From: Histomonas meleagridis
Taxonomy: Eukaryota; Parabasalia; Tritrichomonadida; Dientamoebidae
Assembly: GCA_020186115.1 (NCBI GenBank)
Contig: WSYJ01000142.1
Coordinates: forward strand, 248,001-312,000
Reading direction: 5' to 3'
Length of the DNA stretch: 64,000 nt
Shown here: positions 20,237 through 28,581 of the stretch, piece by piece
How the letters are laid out: each line of letters opens with the position of its first letter
Position numbering within the stretch: the stretch's first letter is position 1
Notes under the pieces: model-generated
The model's input: only the letters and a program-made list of their open reading frames with translations
Told to the model about the DNA's origin: nothing
Database searches by the model: none
Program-made: the position numbers and the translations under genes

Positions 20237-22543
20237 TTAAAACACATCATCGGCTCTAAAAGCATGTTGTTTTGTATTTGTTGGTCTATTTAAGTAGCCA
20301 GTACATTGCTTAGCATTACAGAAGCACCTTTCCCACTTTGATTCATCTTTTTCCGGTTCCATTTGATAATTAAAAGTAATTTCTTCATGCGCTTTTATAT
20401 TTCTTATTGCGTAAAACGAAATTGTTTTTGTTTTACCATAAGTCACAATATTAGATCTACAATTAGGGTTACAACTATGATTTAAAAATCGCGCTAATCC
20501 ACCACACATTGTTGCATCGATTATATATTCTTCAATCCGAAACAAATACATTTGCAAACCTGCCTTATCATATCTTTGCTCACGCATATCTGCTACTGCT
20601 GATCGTACAAGTTCGCCAGTATATTCACAAATCAAAGAATCAGTGTTAATTGGTTCAAGACTAAATAGGCCCCACCCCTGAATTGTAGACTTCTCAAAAT
20701 ATAAACGTTTCCCAATGATGCTCTGGACGTGAATTGGCCGTGGAACCGATGAAGTCAGACGACGACGTGATTGTGGTTTGACATTTGTTGGGAATTGGCT
20801 TTGCCGTATGTTTAACCCACTATCACGTGCAACAATGATTGGATGTAATCGAGAGATTGCATATGCTCGAAGATAGTTACGCTTTTCACCTTCATCAATT
20901 TTATGGATGGGTGTAAGCCTAGAAGAATTGTTTAGAATTTCAGGTTGTTTAAGTTTTTCAAAAGATGTGGCGATTTCTTCACGCATTTGGTTAACTACTT
21001 TGCGTTGATAACCAGCATTATCAGTTTTTATCATCTCTGTTTTTCTTTTTCGTGTTTCTGTTTTAACTTTATCTCGAAGAATAACAGCTGATTGTAATTT
21101 TGGAGAAACATAAAAGCCAATTGCTAAATCAGGCGAATAAAAGTTTAAAAGTCGATTGGAATCTCCATAAGGTCTTCTACTTCGAATAATGTTCATTCTT
21201 TCTCTTCTTAAAGCGTAAACATATAGATCAGGGATTAAGCATTCTGTGCAATCATTAACGCATGCTTCTAAAAGTTTATCTTTGATAATCCGAAGTACAT
21301 CAGACTTTAATTTGTCTTTGTTGATCTCCTCCTTAACGGTCAGCGGCGGCAAACCGCTTTTTCCGTTAAGAAAAGCGTCCATGAAGTCGTTAACGGACGC
21401 CAAGTTTCTGTGGTACGTTACGAGCACTTTTTCCTCTGGAATGATTTCATATTTGGAAATCGAGAATGACTGCAAGTATTTCTTTATCTTTTCTTCTGGC
21501 AATTCAATCCCATGAACAACAAGGCATTTCTCAGGCTTAAATATCACCTTTTCTTCTTGTTCACGTTTTTGTGTTTTTTGACGAATTTGTTCTTCACTTA
21601 ATATCTCAATTGTATATGCTTCAAACTTTGGGTTAAAAGTTCTGAAGATTTTAAACATTTTATAGGCATGTATTGTCATTGTATATGTAGACATTTCAGC
21701 AAAAACTTCGTTATATGAAAGTTTTGCAAACCTTTCGACCTTGCCTGAAAGACGAAGTCGGCTTTTAACAATATGATCGAGCATATAACTTTGCGATTTA
21801 ATGAATATTATGCGGTCGCCTTCATTCTTTTCGTGTGCTAAGAGTGGGTTGATTTTAGGTGGTTCAAATGGAATTGGTGAAATCAGTTCATCCGAAAGAT
21901 CAAGTAAAATTGGCTTGGATGCTTCATCAATTGGACCGGTGAAATTTTCTGGTGGATATCTGTCATCAAATTCTCGATAACCATAAGGAGGTGGTCGACC
22001 ATAATAATCATCTCTATGATCTTTGTGATACATATCATAATCATTTCTGTAGTCATCATGTCCTCGTCGAAAATCTTCATAACTATTTCGTGAAGGCAAT
22101 CTGCGAGGTGGCGGATAATCGTAATCTTCGTAGTCATAGTGGTGAGGGTCAAATGGTTCTCTCGAATGATAACTTCTTCTATCCATATTTCTTGGAGGTA
22201 GATATGGATCCACACGATCAAAACGGTGTCCTCGAGGAGGATAATCTCTATCATTTCGACCGTGATAATCTTTTGAATCTAAATAATGATAATCCATATC
22301 ATGTCTTTTCCTAAAATCATGAATTCGGTCTCGATCGTCTCTGGGGTCCCACTCCCTGTAATCCCTATCGCTATTTGGTAAATATCTATTATTATCTCTT
22401 TTTTCAATATCTTGTGAAATATCATCAAATTCATCATTCGCAGTATATTTTGGTGGGCTCGGTGGGTCAAATGGACTTTTCTTTTTGGCCTTTGGTTTGC
22501 TTTTTCTTTGCTGAAAATTCCTCGGACGATTTGTATAACTCAT
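20237..22543 (-). CDS. SET1: SET1/MLL-like histone H3K4 methyltransferase
   Basis: This is a 768-residue putative COMPASS-type methyltransferase for histone H3 lysine 4. The first 230 residues are low in complexity and rich in Asp, Arg, Tyr and Pro (many RD, DY and PPR words). The middle part is unassigned. The C-terminal SET domain is typical of SET1: GWGLFSLEP, ICEYTGELVRSAVADMREQRY, IIDATMCGGLARFLNHSCNPNC and EEITFNY. A post-SET cysteine cluster (CFCNAKQCTGYLN) follows. ADMREQRY and IIDATMCG are specific for the SET1/MLL group. The SAM-binding NHSC and catalytic tyrosines are present. The open frame extends 37 codons upstream. The ATG followed by SYTNRPRNF at 22543 has an Inr 15 bases upstream and starts the basic N terminus, so I prefer it. 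BUB3 starts 43 bases away on the other strand. Confidence 0.9.
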   Translation of the reverse strand: MSYTNRPRNFQQRKSKPKAKKKSPFDPPSPPKYTANDEFDDISQDIEKRDNNRYLPNSDRDYREWDPRDDRDRIHDFRKRHDMDYHYLDSKDYHGRNDRDYPPRGHRFDRVDPYLPPRNMDRRSYHSREPFDPHHYDYEDYDYPPPRRLPSRNSYEDFRRGHDDYRNDYDMYHKDHRDDYYGRPPPYGYREFDDRYPPENFTGPIDEASKPILLDLSDELISPIPFEPPKINPLLAHEKNEGDRIIFIKSQSYMLDHIVKSRLRLSGKVERFAKLSYNEVFAEMSTYTMTIHAYKMFKIFRTFNPKFEAYTIEILSEEQIRQKTQKREQEEKVIFKPEKCLVVHGIELPEEKIKKYLQSFSISKYEIIPEEKVLVTYHRNLASVNDFMDAFLNGKSGLPPLTVKEEINKDKLKSDVLRIIKDKLLEACVNDCTECLIPDLYVYALRRERMNIIRSRRPYGDSNRLLNFYSPDLAIGFYVSPKLQSAVILRDKVKTETRKRKTEMIKTDNAGYQRKVVNQMREEIATSFEKLKQPEILNNSSRLTPIHKIDEGEKRNYLRAYAISRLHPIIVARDSGLNIRQSQFPTNVKPQSRRRLTSSVPRPIHVQSIIGKRLYFEKSTIQGWGLFSLEPINTDSLICEYTGELVRSAVADMREQRYDKAGLQMYLFRIEEYIIDATMCGGLARFLNHSCNPNCRSNIVTYGKTKTISFYAIRNIKAHEEITFNYQMEPEKDESKWERCFCNAKQCTGYLNRPTNTKQHAFRADDVF

Positions 22544-22557
22544 TTTGTTCCCACAAA

Positions 22558-22562
22558 AGTGA
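22558..22562 (-). promoter_or_regulatory. Initiator (Inr) of the SET1-like gene
   Basis: TCACT on the minus strand, followed by TTTG, fits TCA+1YW. It is inside the 43-bp gap to the divergent BUB3 ATG. Confidence 0.6.
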
Positions 22563-22586
22563 CAGGTTGGTAAAACATAAATTAGA

Positions 22587-23549
22587 ATGAATTTCAAAGA
22601 AATCCAAGTTGCAGAAGACGAAGGGATATCTACAGTCCACTTTTGCAACAACATTTTACAAAGTACAACATGGGCTGGAAAGATTCATTATTATAATACT
22701 GATACTTGCGAATCTGTCTATGAAATGGATTTTAAATCACCACTTTTATGCGGAGCTTGGGTAAGACAAGATCTTTCAGTTGCAGGATCAACTGATGGTA
22801 CAATCTTTTTTTCAAATAATTCCAGTCTCAAAGCACACGAATCAGGAATATCATCTCTATCTTACTGGGATGAAAAAGGAATTTTGGTCTCATCATCATG
22901 GGATCAAACAGTAAAAATGTGGGATTTAAATCAACCAGATCAAGTCGTCAATTTTAATTTTAAAGAAAAGATTATGTTTTCTGGAATATCTAAAGAAGGT
23001 AATATTGTTGCTTATGGTCACAGAAATACAGTATTTATAATTGATCCTAATAATCCTGATCAAATTGAAAAACGTATTTCTTCAATTGGAAAACAAATTC
23101 GTGCATTTGAAATGTGTCAGAGCGAACCTAAATGGGCTATTGGCTCTATTGATGGACGAATTGCCATTGAATATTTTGGTGATTTAAAGCATCAAGCTCA
23201 AAGGTTTTCATTCAGTTGCCATCGCCATGATGACGAAGAAGAAAAGTTTATTCTTTATCCAGTGAATTCTCTTTCATTTCATCCTGTTACTGGCATATTA
23301 ACAAGTGGGGATTCCAAAGGAAGTATCTGTTTTTGGGATCTTGAAAACAAGCGCAAGTTAACAGAACTTCATACGCCATATCAGAATTCCATTTCATCAC
23401 TCTGTTATAATAATAATGGCACTATCCTCGCAATAGCTTATTCCTATATGTGGGATAAAGGAAACGTGGGGCACCCCAACGATACGCTTTTGCTTTGCGC
23501 TCCAACCGCTCAATGCGTAACTCCTTTAGCAAGGAAACATGAAGAGTAA
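22587..23549 (+). CDS. BUB3: BUB3 spindle-checkpoint WD40 protein
   Basis: This 320-residue protein forms a seven-bladed WD40 propeller. BUB3 brings BUB1 and BubR1/Mad3 to kinetochores in the spindle checkpoint. Diagnostic stretches are WDQTVKMWDL (blade 3), SIDGRIAIEYF, FSCHRHDDEEEKFILYPVNSLSFHP and GDSKGSICFWDLENKRKL. The end-blade motif LAIAYSYMWDKGNVGHPNDTL corresponds to the IASSYMYE.....HPED motif of BUB3 and Rae1. The wording around AIEYF and HPND fits BUB3 better than Rae1. The ATG at 22587 is the first in frame. The stop lies 24 bases from the convergent NAC-beta gene. Confidence 0.9.
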   Translation: MNFKEIQVAEDEGISTVHFCNNILQSTTWAGKIHYYNTDTCESVYEMDFKSPLLCGAWVRQDLSVAGSTDGTIFFSNNSSLKAHESGISSLSYWDEKGILVSSSWDQTVKMWDLNQPDQVVNFNFKEKIMFSGISKEGNIVAYGHRNTVFIIDPNNPDQIEKRISSIGKQIRAFEMCQSEPKWAIGSIDGRIAIEYFGDLKHQAQRFSFSCHRHDDEEEKFILYPVNSLSFHPVTGILTSGDSKGSICFWDLENKRKLTELHTPYQNSISSLCYNNNGTILAIAYSYMWDKGNVGHPNDTLLLCAPTAQCVTPLARKHEE

Positions 23550-23573
23550 AATGTACAAATGTGATAATTGCGT

Positions 23574-24017
23574 TTACTCAGTTGCTGGCTTTTCTTCAGT
23601 GGCTGGTTTTTCTTCAGCTGGCTTCTCTTCTTCAGCTTTTGAGAAATCAACATCTTCTGGGACATCGCCAAGGTCGTTGTTGTTTTCTTCATTTGGTCTC
23701 CTGATGTTAGAAAGATCCATGCCAGAAATAAGATCGGTTAAAACTTCAACAATTGGCTTCTTTTCAACTTTGCCCATGATTGCATATGTGTTCGCATGCA
23801 TGTTAAAGGCAAGTTCTGGCTTTTGGAAGGAAAGAGCTTCTTCACTGCCTTGGAGAATGATTGATGCAGAATCTAATTCGCCAAATTCACGGCAGCCAAG
23901 ACGTTGAGCTGCTAACCAAACTTTAAGGCCATTTTGGTTGCCGTTCTTTTGTGTCTTCTTTGTCTTGCGACGCCATGAACCACGGCCGCCTGTTTTCATA
24001 CCAACTCCTGGTGACAT
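23574..24017 (-). CDS. Nascent polypeptide-associated complex beta subunit (BTF3-like)
   Basis: This 147-residue protein carries the NAC-beta signature. A basic ribosome-binding N terminus (GGRGSWRRKTKKTQK) is followed by the NAC barrel, LQGSEEALSFQKPELAFNMHANTYAIMGKVEKKPI. The Pro, Ala, Asn and Gly pattern matches NNPKVQASLAANTFAISG of BTF3. The NAC complex sits at the ribosomal tunnel exit and shields nascent chains. The C terminus has an acidic tail with three PAEEKPATEEKP-like repeats, not seen in usual BTF3. The ATG at 24015-24017 is chosen; a second Met six codons later is possible. Two M3-like motifs inside a direct repeat lie just upstream. Confidence 0.88.
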   Translation of the reverse strand: MSPGVGMKTGGRGSWRRKTKKTQKNGNQNGLKVWLAAQRLGCREFGELDSASIILQGSEEALSFQKPELAFNMHANTYAIMGKVEKKPIVEVLTDLISGMDLSNIRRPNEENNNDLGDVPEDVDFSKAEEEKPAEEKPATEEKPATE

Positions 24018-24028
24018 TGTAAGAAAGG

Positions 24029-24071
24029 AAAGACCAAAACCGTTTTGTTCGAGCCAAAAAGACCAAAACCG
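24029..24071. repeat. Direct repeat in the NAC-beta promoter
   Basis: The 14-base word AAAGACCAAAACCG occurs at 24029-24042 and 24058-24071, 29 bases apart. Read on the gene strand each gives CGGTTTTGGTCTTT, and each overlaps an M3-like motif. Confidence 0.85.
24037..24044 (-). promoter_or_regulatory. M3-like motif (proximal) of NAC-beta
   Basis: AACGGTTT on the minus strand lies about 20 bases from the ATG and matches the M3 consensus. Confidence 0.5.
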
Positions 24072-24073
24072 TC
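24066..24073 (-). promoter_or_regulatory. M3-like motif (distal) of NAC-beta
   Basis: GACGGTTT on the minus strand is 29 bases upstream of the proximal copy. Confidence 0.45.
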
Positions 24074-24285
24074 AGTTCCAACTTTTTCTCCAAAAAACGA
24101 TTCCATCGGTTTCCCATAAATTCAATATATGTTTTAACGACCGTCTATGATACCAATTACAATAATGTTGAAGCCTCTGAAAGAAGAATTTTTAGTTTTT
24201 TGTTTTAGTAAATGTGCGTATTTTTTTGTGGCTATAACGATTTTCTAATTCAAATTGAATGTAATTGCTATTTAGTAATTCCAAA

Positions 24286-24843
24286 TTACATTGCTTGTGC
24301 AACGTGCTCTGGGCCAACCGTTTCTTGTTCTCCTTGGTCAAGTCCTGGAATGACAATATCACCTGTTGTTTGTTCAACAACAATTTCATTCTCAAGTTCA
24401 TCAAGAAGGTTCATTCCATCAGCTTCAACAGCATCTTCTGGTTTAAGGAGTTGAGAAACTTCTTGTGTCTTTCCACGAAGTTGATCATATTTCATAGATA
24501 TTTTGGCGATTTGTTCTAAGTTCATATTCTTAAGTGACTTCTCCATTTCTTTGCAAGCTGCGTTTAGAGACTTGGCCATCTTAGCTTGAACTTCAGCCAT
24601 CTTTAAGTCAGCAATCATTTGTGAAACACGAGCTGCGTTTTCACGAAGGAAAAGGGAATGTTGAGCAGATCTTGCACTATTTGTTGCATGATATTGTGCA
24701 AAATTACGTTCACCTTTTGCCAAATGTCTCTTAGCAATTCTTCTTTCTTTCATAGCATTCTTATCTTCCTTATCAGCTTGCTTAGAAAGCATCTTTTCTT
24801 GGAATCTTAGCTGGAATATAAGTTCTTGATTCTTAGTTGACAT
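24286..24843 (-). CDS. ESCRT-III subunit CHMP1/Did2-like
   Basis: This 185-residue Snf7-family protein polymerises on membranes in multivesicular-body sorting, abscission and vesicle scission. A basic N-terminal helix hairpin (LIFQLRFQEKMLSKQADKEDK, KERRIAKRHLAKGE) and conserved middle (YHATNSARSAQHSLFLRENAARVSQMIADLKMAE) match CHMP1/Vps46. The acidic C-terminal half (EDAVEADGMNLLDELENEIV) follows. The last helix (GPEHVAQAM) sits where the MIT-interacting motif of CHMP1 lies, but the motif is weak. The open frame extends upstream through a Gly/Cys/Leu stretch. The ATG before STKNQELIF is the natural start and gives normal family length. Confidence 0.88.
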   Translation of the reverse strand: MSTKNQELIFQLRFQEKMLSKQADKEDKNAMKERRIAKRHLAKGERNFAQYHATNSARSAQHSLFLRENAARVSQMIADLKMAEVQAKMAKSLNAACKEMEKSLKNMNLEQIAKISMKYDQLRGKTQEVSQLLKPEDAVEADGMNLLDELENEIVVEQTTGDIVIPGLDQGEQETVGPEHVAQAM

Positions 24844-24879
24844 TCCAAAAAATAACTGTCGGTTTTCGACGTTAAAAAG

Positions 24880-24920
24880 ACACCCTAAAGTGGGGCACCC
24901 TAATACGAGGCACCCCAATT
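24880..24920. repeat. Three GGGTGYC words upstream of CHMP1
   Basis: The plus strand reads ACACCCTAAAG, GGGGCACCCTAA, GAGGCACCCCAA with spacings of about 16 bases. On the gene strand this is GGGGTGCC, GGGTGCC, GGGTGTC. The same word appears near some other starts in the window, so a regulatory role is possible. Confidence 0.5.
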
Positions 24921-24941
24921 AAAATTGTTAAATTTGGTTTT

Positions 24942-26039
24942 TTACTTCGATTTTTCCTTAATCCATTGTGTTATCTTTCTCAATGGAACATCACTCATGT
25001 GTTTTTCGAATATAGAGTATTCTTCTGGGCTTGGCATATGGTTACATTGCATTAAGAAATTATCGCACGTATCATAATATATTGATTCGCAGTGATGCTT
25101 ATCGGCCCATTTCTTCCATTTCTTAAATTGGTCTGGTTCAACGAATTGATCAAATCCTGAACCAATTATAAGTAATGGTATATCTGTAGGAATTCTATCA
25201 TCAGTCAAAGATTTCAGTCCTAACTCTTCAGGAGCATCCCAAGCAGGGTTAACCAATATTGCTCCTGATATTACTCCAGGGAATTTACGAACTATGTCAC
25301 CTATGAATAATGCTGAATATGAATGAAAGATGAAGAAAATATTACTTATATCATCACGCATTGTTGCTTGTTCCATAAGTTTTGATGCAAATGGAATCAT
25401 TGGAACTGGGCATTGCTTCATTTCTGGTGAATATTCTCCACGAATAAGTCCAACTTTAGCGCATGGAAGCATCTCGAGATCTCTACCTGGAAATGTATAT
25501 CCCATTCGGATGTCAATGTCTTTATCTATCATTGTATGGACAAAAAGAGCGCATGGGAAACTTGATGTATTAATAGGTTTTGAAAGAAGTACTTTTGGAG
25601 AATCAAAAAGAGTTACACGCTCAATAAGCTGTTCCTTGATATAACTTGGAGTGTGATATATACAACTTCGGCAAAATTGGAAATCACCAATATTCTTTTT
25701 GTCATTGAATGAAATAGTTACACAAAACTCAATGTCATCAACAAACATTTCAACGCGGAGAATCCAAAATCCTGGTGCTCCTTCACGTTCTTCAGGTTCT
25801 GATGCACGGCCAACACGAGTAAACTTTCCATTTATCTTTTGTAATTGAGCAATGAGGCGGCCAAAGCTTACAAAGTTCATGCATTTCTTAGAATTTTCGG
25901 ACCATTTATCATAAAATTCTTGGATATTGCCTTTGACAAGTCCTTCGTCTAAACATTGAATAGCATATTCTTTTATCCATGGATATGGACATTTTGGAGC
26001 CGATGGATCTGGTGGAGGATGGCCTTCTACAGCTCTCAT
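24942..26039 (-). CDS. Alpha/beta-hydrolase-like protein with DUF3887-like N terminus
   Basis: This 365-residue protein has a helical N-terminal domain (PWIKEYAIQCLDEGLVKGNIQEFYDKW) like the DUF3887 domain that precedes some bacterial hydrolases. An alpha/beta-hydrolase fold follows. The nucleophile elbow reads FHSYSALF instead of GxSxG; the serine remains but the glycines are lost. An acid residue (IIGSGFDQFVEPDQF) and a late histidine (QCNHMPSPEE) are present, so a triad is possible but the oxyanion loop is unusual. The open frame extends to 26135, but that codon is TTG. An ATG at 26099 and this one at 26039 remain. The Inr 24 bases upstream favours 26039. A bacterial origin is possible but not shown. 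The substrate is unknown. Confidence 0.6.
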   Translation of the reverse strand: MRAVEGHPPPDPSAPKCPYPWIKEYAIQCLDEGLVKGNIQEFYDKWSENSKKCMNFVSFGRLIAQLQKINGKFTRVGRASEPEEREGAPGFWILRVEMFVDDIEFCVTISFNDKKNIGDFQFCRSCIYHTPSYIKEQLIERVTLFDSPKVLLSKPINTSSFPCALFVHTMIDKDIDIRMGYTFPGRDLEMLPCAKVGLIRGEYSPEMKQCPVPMIPFASKLMEQATMRDDISNIFFIFHSYSALFIGDIVRKFPGVISGAILVNPAWDAPEELGLKSLTDDRIPTDIPLLIIGSGFDQFVEPDQFKKWKKWADKHHCESIYYDTCDNFLMQCNHMPSPEEYSIFEKHMSDVPLRKITQWIKEKSK

Positions 26040-26062
26040 AGCTACGAAGTGCTGGAGTAAAA

Positions 26063-26067
26063 AGTGA
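26063..26067 (-). promoter_or_regulatory. Initiator (Inr) of the hydrolase-like gene
   Basis: TCACT on the minus strand, followed by TTTTA, lies 24 bases before the ATG at 26039. It decides between two in-frame starts. Confidence 0.5.
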
Positions 26068-26558
26068 CCGAAGACAAACGATATATTAGCAGTTTTCATA
26101 ATGTATTCAATTTCCGTTTTAAAAACTTTACACAATTTATGTTTGTTCCTTTTTGTTCATGGATGAAATTAAATGACTTTTTTCTTCTTAGGTATTAAAT
26201 GATTTTAAAAATTACTTAAAATGAATGATATTTTTCATTTAATATTATGGTTTAAATTTTTTCAAAATTATTATCACAATTGTGTTATCATTAATTCTAT
26301 GCATAAATGAAGTCCAAAAGGATGCTAGCGATTACTTAATCCGAATAGTAAGAAAAAAATATCAGATAAATATGGATTTTGAAGATTCGCCATAAAAAAT
26401 TGAATGATTAACAAGCGTAATCGTTTTTTAGAGCCAGAATTCAAAGGTCTTCTTTCAAAAAATCAATAGTGAATGATATCGTTTTTGCACAATATCCTAT
26501 TCAAAATTGAAGGCACCCGAATCGTTCTTGTAATAGCTCTTCCATATAACCACATTCG

Positions 26559-27110
26559 ATGTCGAAACCAAATGTTTATGTCTTACCAATTATACCAAAA
26601 GCACCGCCTAGAAATTCTAGATCCCTTGGGCTTCGTCATAAATTTACAAAAGAAGAAGATAAAAAACTCAAAGAACTTGTTCAAGAATTGGGTACAAAAA
26701 ATTGGAAAGAGGTTGCCCAAAGAATGGTTAATAGATCATCTAGACAATGCAGAGAAAGATATAAAAACTATTTATCAGATAACGCTAAAAATGGCCCATG
26801 GACACCAGAAGAAGAAGCTTTGCTTGAAGACAAATACAATAAATATGGGCCAAGGTGGGCAATGATAGCTGGCTTTTTTGACTCAAGATCAGATGCAAAC
26901 GTGAAAAATCATTGGACAAATATAGTGACAAGAAGAAAAAGGGAAAAACTTAAATTTGCTGTCGAAGCAAATGAAGGAGAACCAAGTGTAATCGAAAAGG
27001 ATGAAATTTTCAAATTTGATGCAAATAATATAACGGATTTTAATTTTGGCTTCAAAAGCGAATTGCCAGATTACTATTCATTTCAAGGTGATGATTTCTT
27101 TGATTTTTAA
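26559..27110 (+). CDS. R2R3 Myb-like DNA-binding protein
   Basis: This 183-residue protein has two Myb repeats at about 27-75 and 80-128. The first reads KFTKEEDKKLKELVQELGTKNWKEVA and ends RQCRERYKNYL, with Phe in place of the first Trp. The second reads GPWTPEEEALLEDKYNKYGPRWAMIA and ends NVKNHWTNIV. Trichomonads have many such short two-repeat Mybs, and some bind the M3 promoter element or regulate iron-responsive genes. Whether this one does is unknown. The C terminus is acidic and rich in Phe and Asp, as in a small activation region. The ATG at 26559 is the first in frame and gives a normal length for the group. Confidence 0.9.
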   Translation: MSKPNVYVLPIIPKAPPRNSRSLGLRHKFTKEEDKKLKELVQELGTKNWKEVAQRMVNRSSRQCRERYKNYLSDNAKNGPWTPEEEALLEDKYNKYGPRWAMIAGFFDSRSDANVKNHWTNIVTRRKREKLKFAVEANEGEPSVIEKDEIFKFDANNITDFNFGFKSELPDYYSFQGDDFFDF

Positions 27111-27327
27111 TTGGTAATAGAATTTTTTGTTATTATGATTGTAAGTTGTTCCAAAAATATAACTAAATATTTAGAGAGACAACATTCTTTTTGTGTATTA
27201 ATGGAAGTATAAATAATATGAGTATTTTTTTTATAAAGAATTCTTATAATTTTGTCTTGCAGGTTAAGAAAACATTCAGAATAATTATGATTGTCATATT
27301 TTTTCAATAAAATTATTTCTGCTCAAA

Positions 27328-28359
27328 ATGGAGCAATGGTCAATTTCTTGTAAAAACTCAGCAGGAATAACGCATAAAGTAACGCCAACAGGTATTTGGA
27401 TCACTTACATGAATGGGAATAAATATTTTTTTCCATTTTATGAAACCTTAACTATTGCTCCATCAAATGTTGGAAGTTCTCTTTCTGGTTATTTTCTTTA
27501 TTTAATCATTAATGAACAGCTTCACATTATCACACTTACTTCGAAAACATTATATGATGATATATTATGCCCAGATCTTCAATTTATTCAAGCATATTTT
27601 TTCTATGAAGAAAAGTTTTTGATTGCATTATCCACTTCATTCTCATTCGTAATTGTTTCAGTTTTCGGGAAGAAGAAAAAATTAACTTATTCTTTTTTAA
27701 ATTATCTTGAAGAAAATGAGTTAGATCAGATAGAATCATTTGAAATCAATGAATCCACTAGAACTATCCGACTTATTTTGTCTACACGCAGTTTATATTT
27801 TAACATTCCAATTGAAAATGAAACCTTTCAACAAATTGATGATTCCCAAAGTTCACTTTTTTTCTACCAAGAAACAAACGAAATCGAAACAAATCAATAC
27901 AGTGACCTTAGTGAAAGCGAAAGTGACACAGATTATAGTGTTCATAGTGAACTTGATGAAATTAATGAAATCAACGAAGTCAAAGAAAAGCTCATTGACA
28001 GCCTCAGCAGAGCTGCCTCTTTTGTTACCGAGCGTAATCGGCGTCTTTTAATTCGGAAACAAGCGCTTAAATCCAATGTTTCTGATTACAAGATGCGATT
28101 ATCGGAAACCAAAAAACGCTCTGAAGCCATCAAAATGCGCTTCTGTACTCTCTATCAGCGAATAAGTAACTTGATTCAGCTCGTTGACACTGCGGAGAAA
28201 ACAGGTGAATACATGCACAAGTTGGATGACGAGAAAAGAAAAGAAAGTAAAATCGAAATAGGAAATGGATATGTTGCGCCGAATGTTCTCTATCATATGT
28301 CTTCGCGTTCCCATACCATATCCAAAGCTATTGACGAATTAATTGATGAATTATGTTAG
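27328..28359 (+). CDS. Unrecognised protein: beta-rich N terminus, coiled-coil C terminus
   Basis: I do not recognise this 343-residue protein. Residues 1-180 alternate short hydrophobic stretches that look like beta strands (SFSFVIVSVFG, TIRLILSTRSLYFNIPI). An acidic linker rich in Glu and Ser follows at about 185-230 (LSESESDTDYSVHSELDEI). Residues 235-310 form a likely coiled coil (EKLIDSLSRAASFVTERNRR). The layout propeller-like half plus coiled coil recalls nucleoporins such as Nup88 or tethering factors, but nothing specific supports that. There is no signal peptide or membrane segment. It sits between the Myb and DUF4241-like genes. The ATG at 27328 is clear, and codon use is like that of neighbouring real genes. 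Confidence 0.75.
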   Translation: MEQWSISCKNSAGITHKVTPTGIWITYMNGNKYFFPFYETLTIAPSNVGSSLSGYFLYLIINEQLHIITLTSKTLYDDILCPDLQFIQAYFFYEEKFLIALSTSFSFVIVSVFGKKKKLTYSFLNYLEENELDQIESFEINESTRTIRLILSTRSLYFNIPIENETFQQIDDSQSSLFFYQETNEIETNQYSDLSESESDTDYSVHSELDEINEINEVKEKLIDSLSRAASFVTERNRRLLIRKQALKSNVSDYKMRLSETKKRSEAIKMRFCTLYQRISNLIQLVDTAEKTGEYMHKLDDEKRKESKIEIGNGYVAPNVLYHMSSRSHTISKAIDELIDELC

Positions 28360-28581
28360 TAAATATATGTATACATATATTTTAATGCATTAAAATTGTT
28401 TATAAATAATATCATTGATATATATATTAATATGAATTTAGTGAATATAAAACAAAATAAATTTTAATATCATCAAAAATACATAATACGAAATATTGTC
28501 GATTTAAATGTGGAGTGATTAATAATAAATATGAAAGTATATTACGGTGCAAAAAATATAAATCGAAATTACAATAACGTT

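Noticed and set aside
23466-23480. GGGGCACCCC inside BUB3 as a regulatory motif
   Set aside because: It codes for the conserved GHPND segment of BUB3.
24040-24055. tRNA-like B box (TGTTCGAGCC)
   Set aside because: There is no matching A box, acceptor stem or terminator; it belongs to the NAC-beta upstream region. No tRNA or rRNA gene was found in the window.
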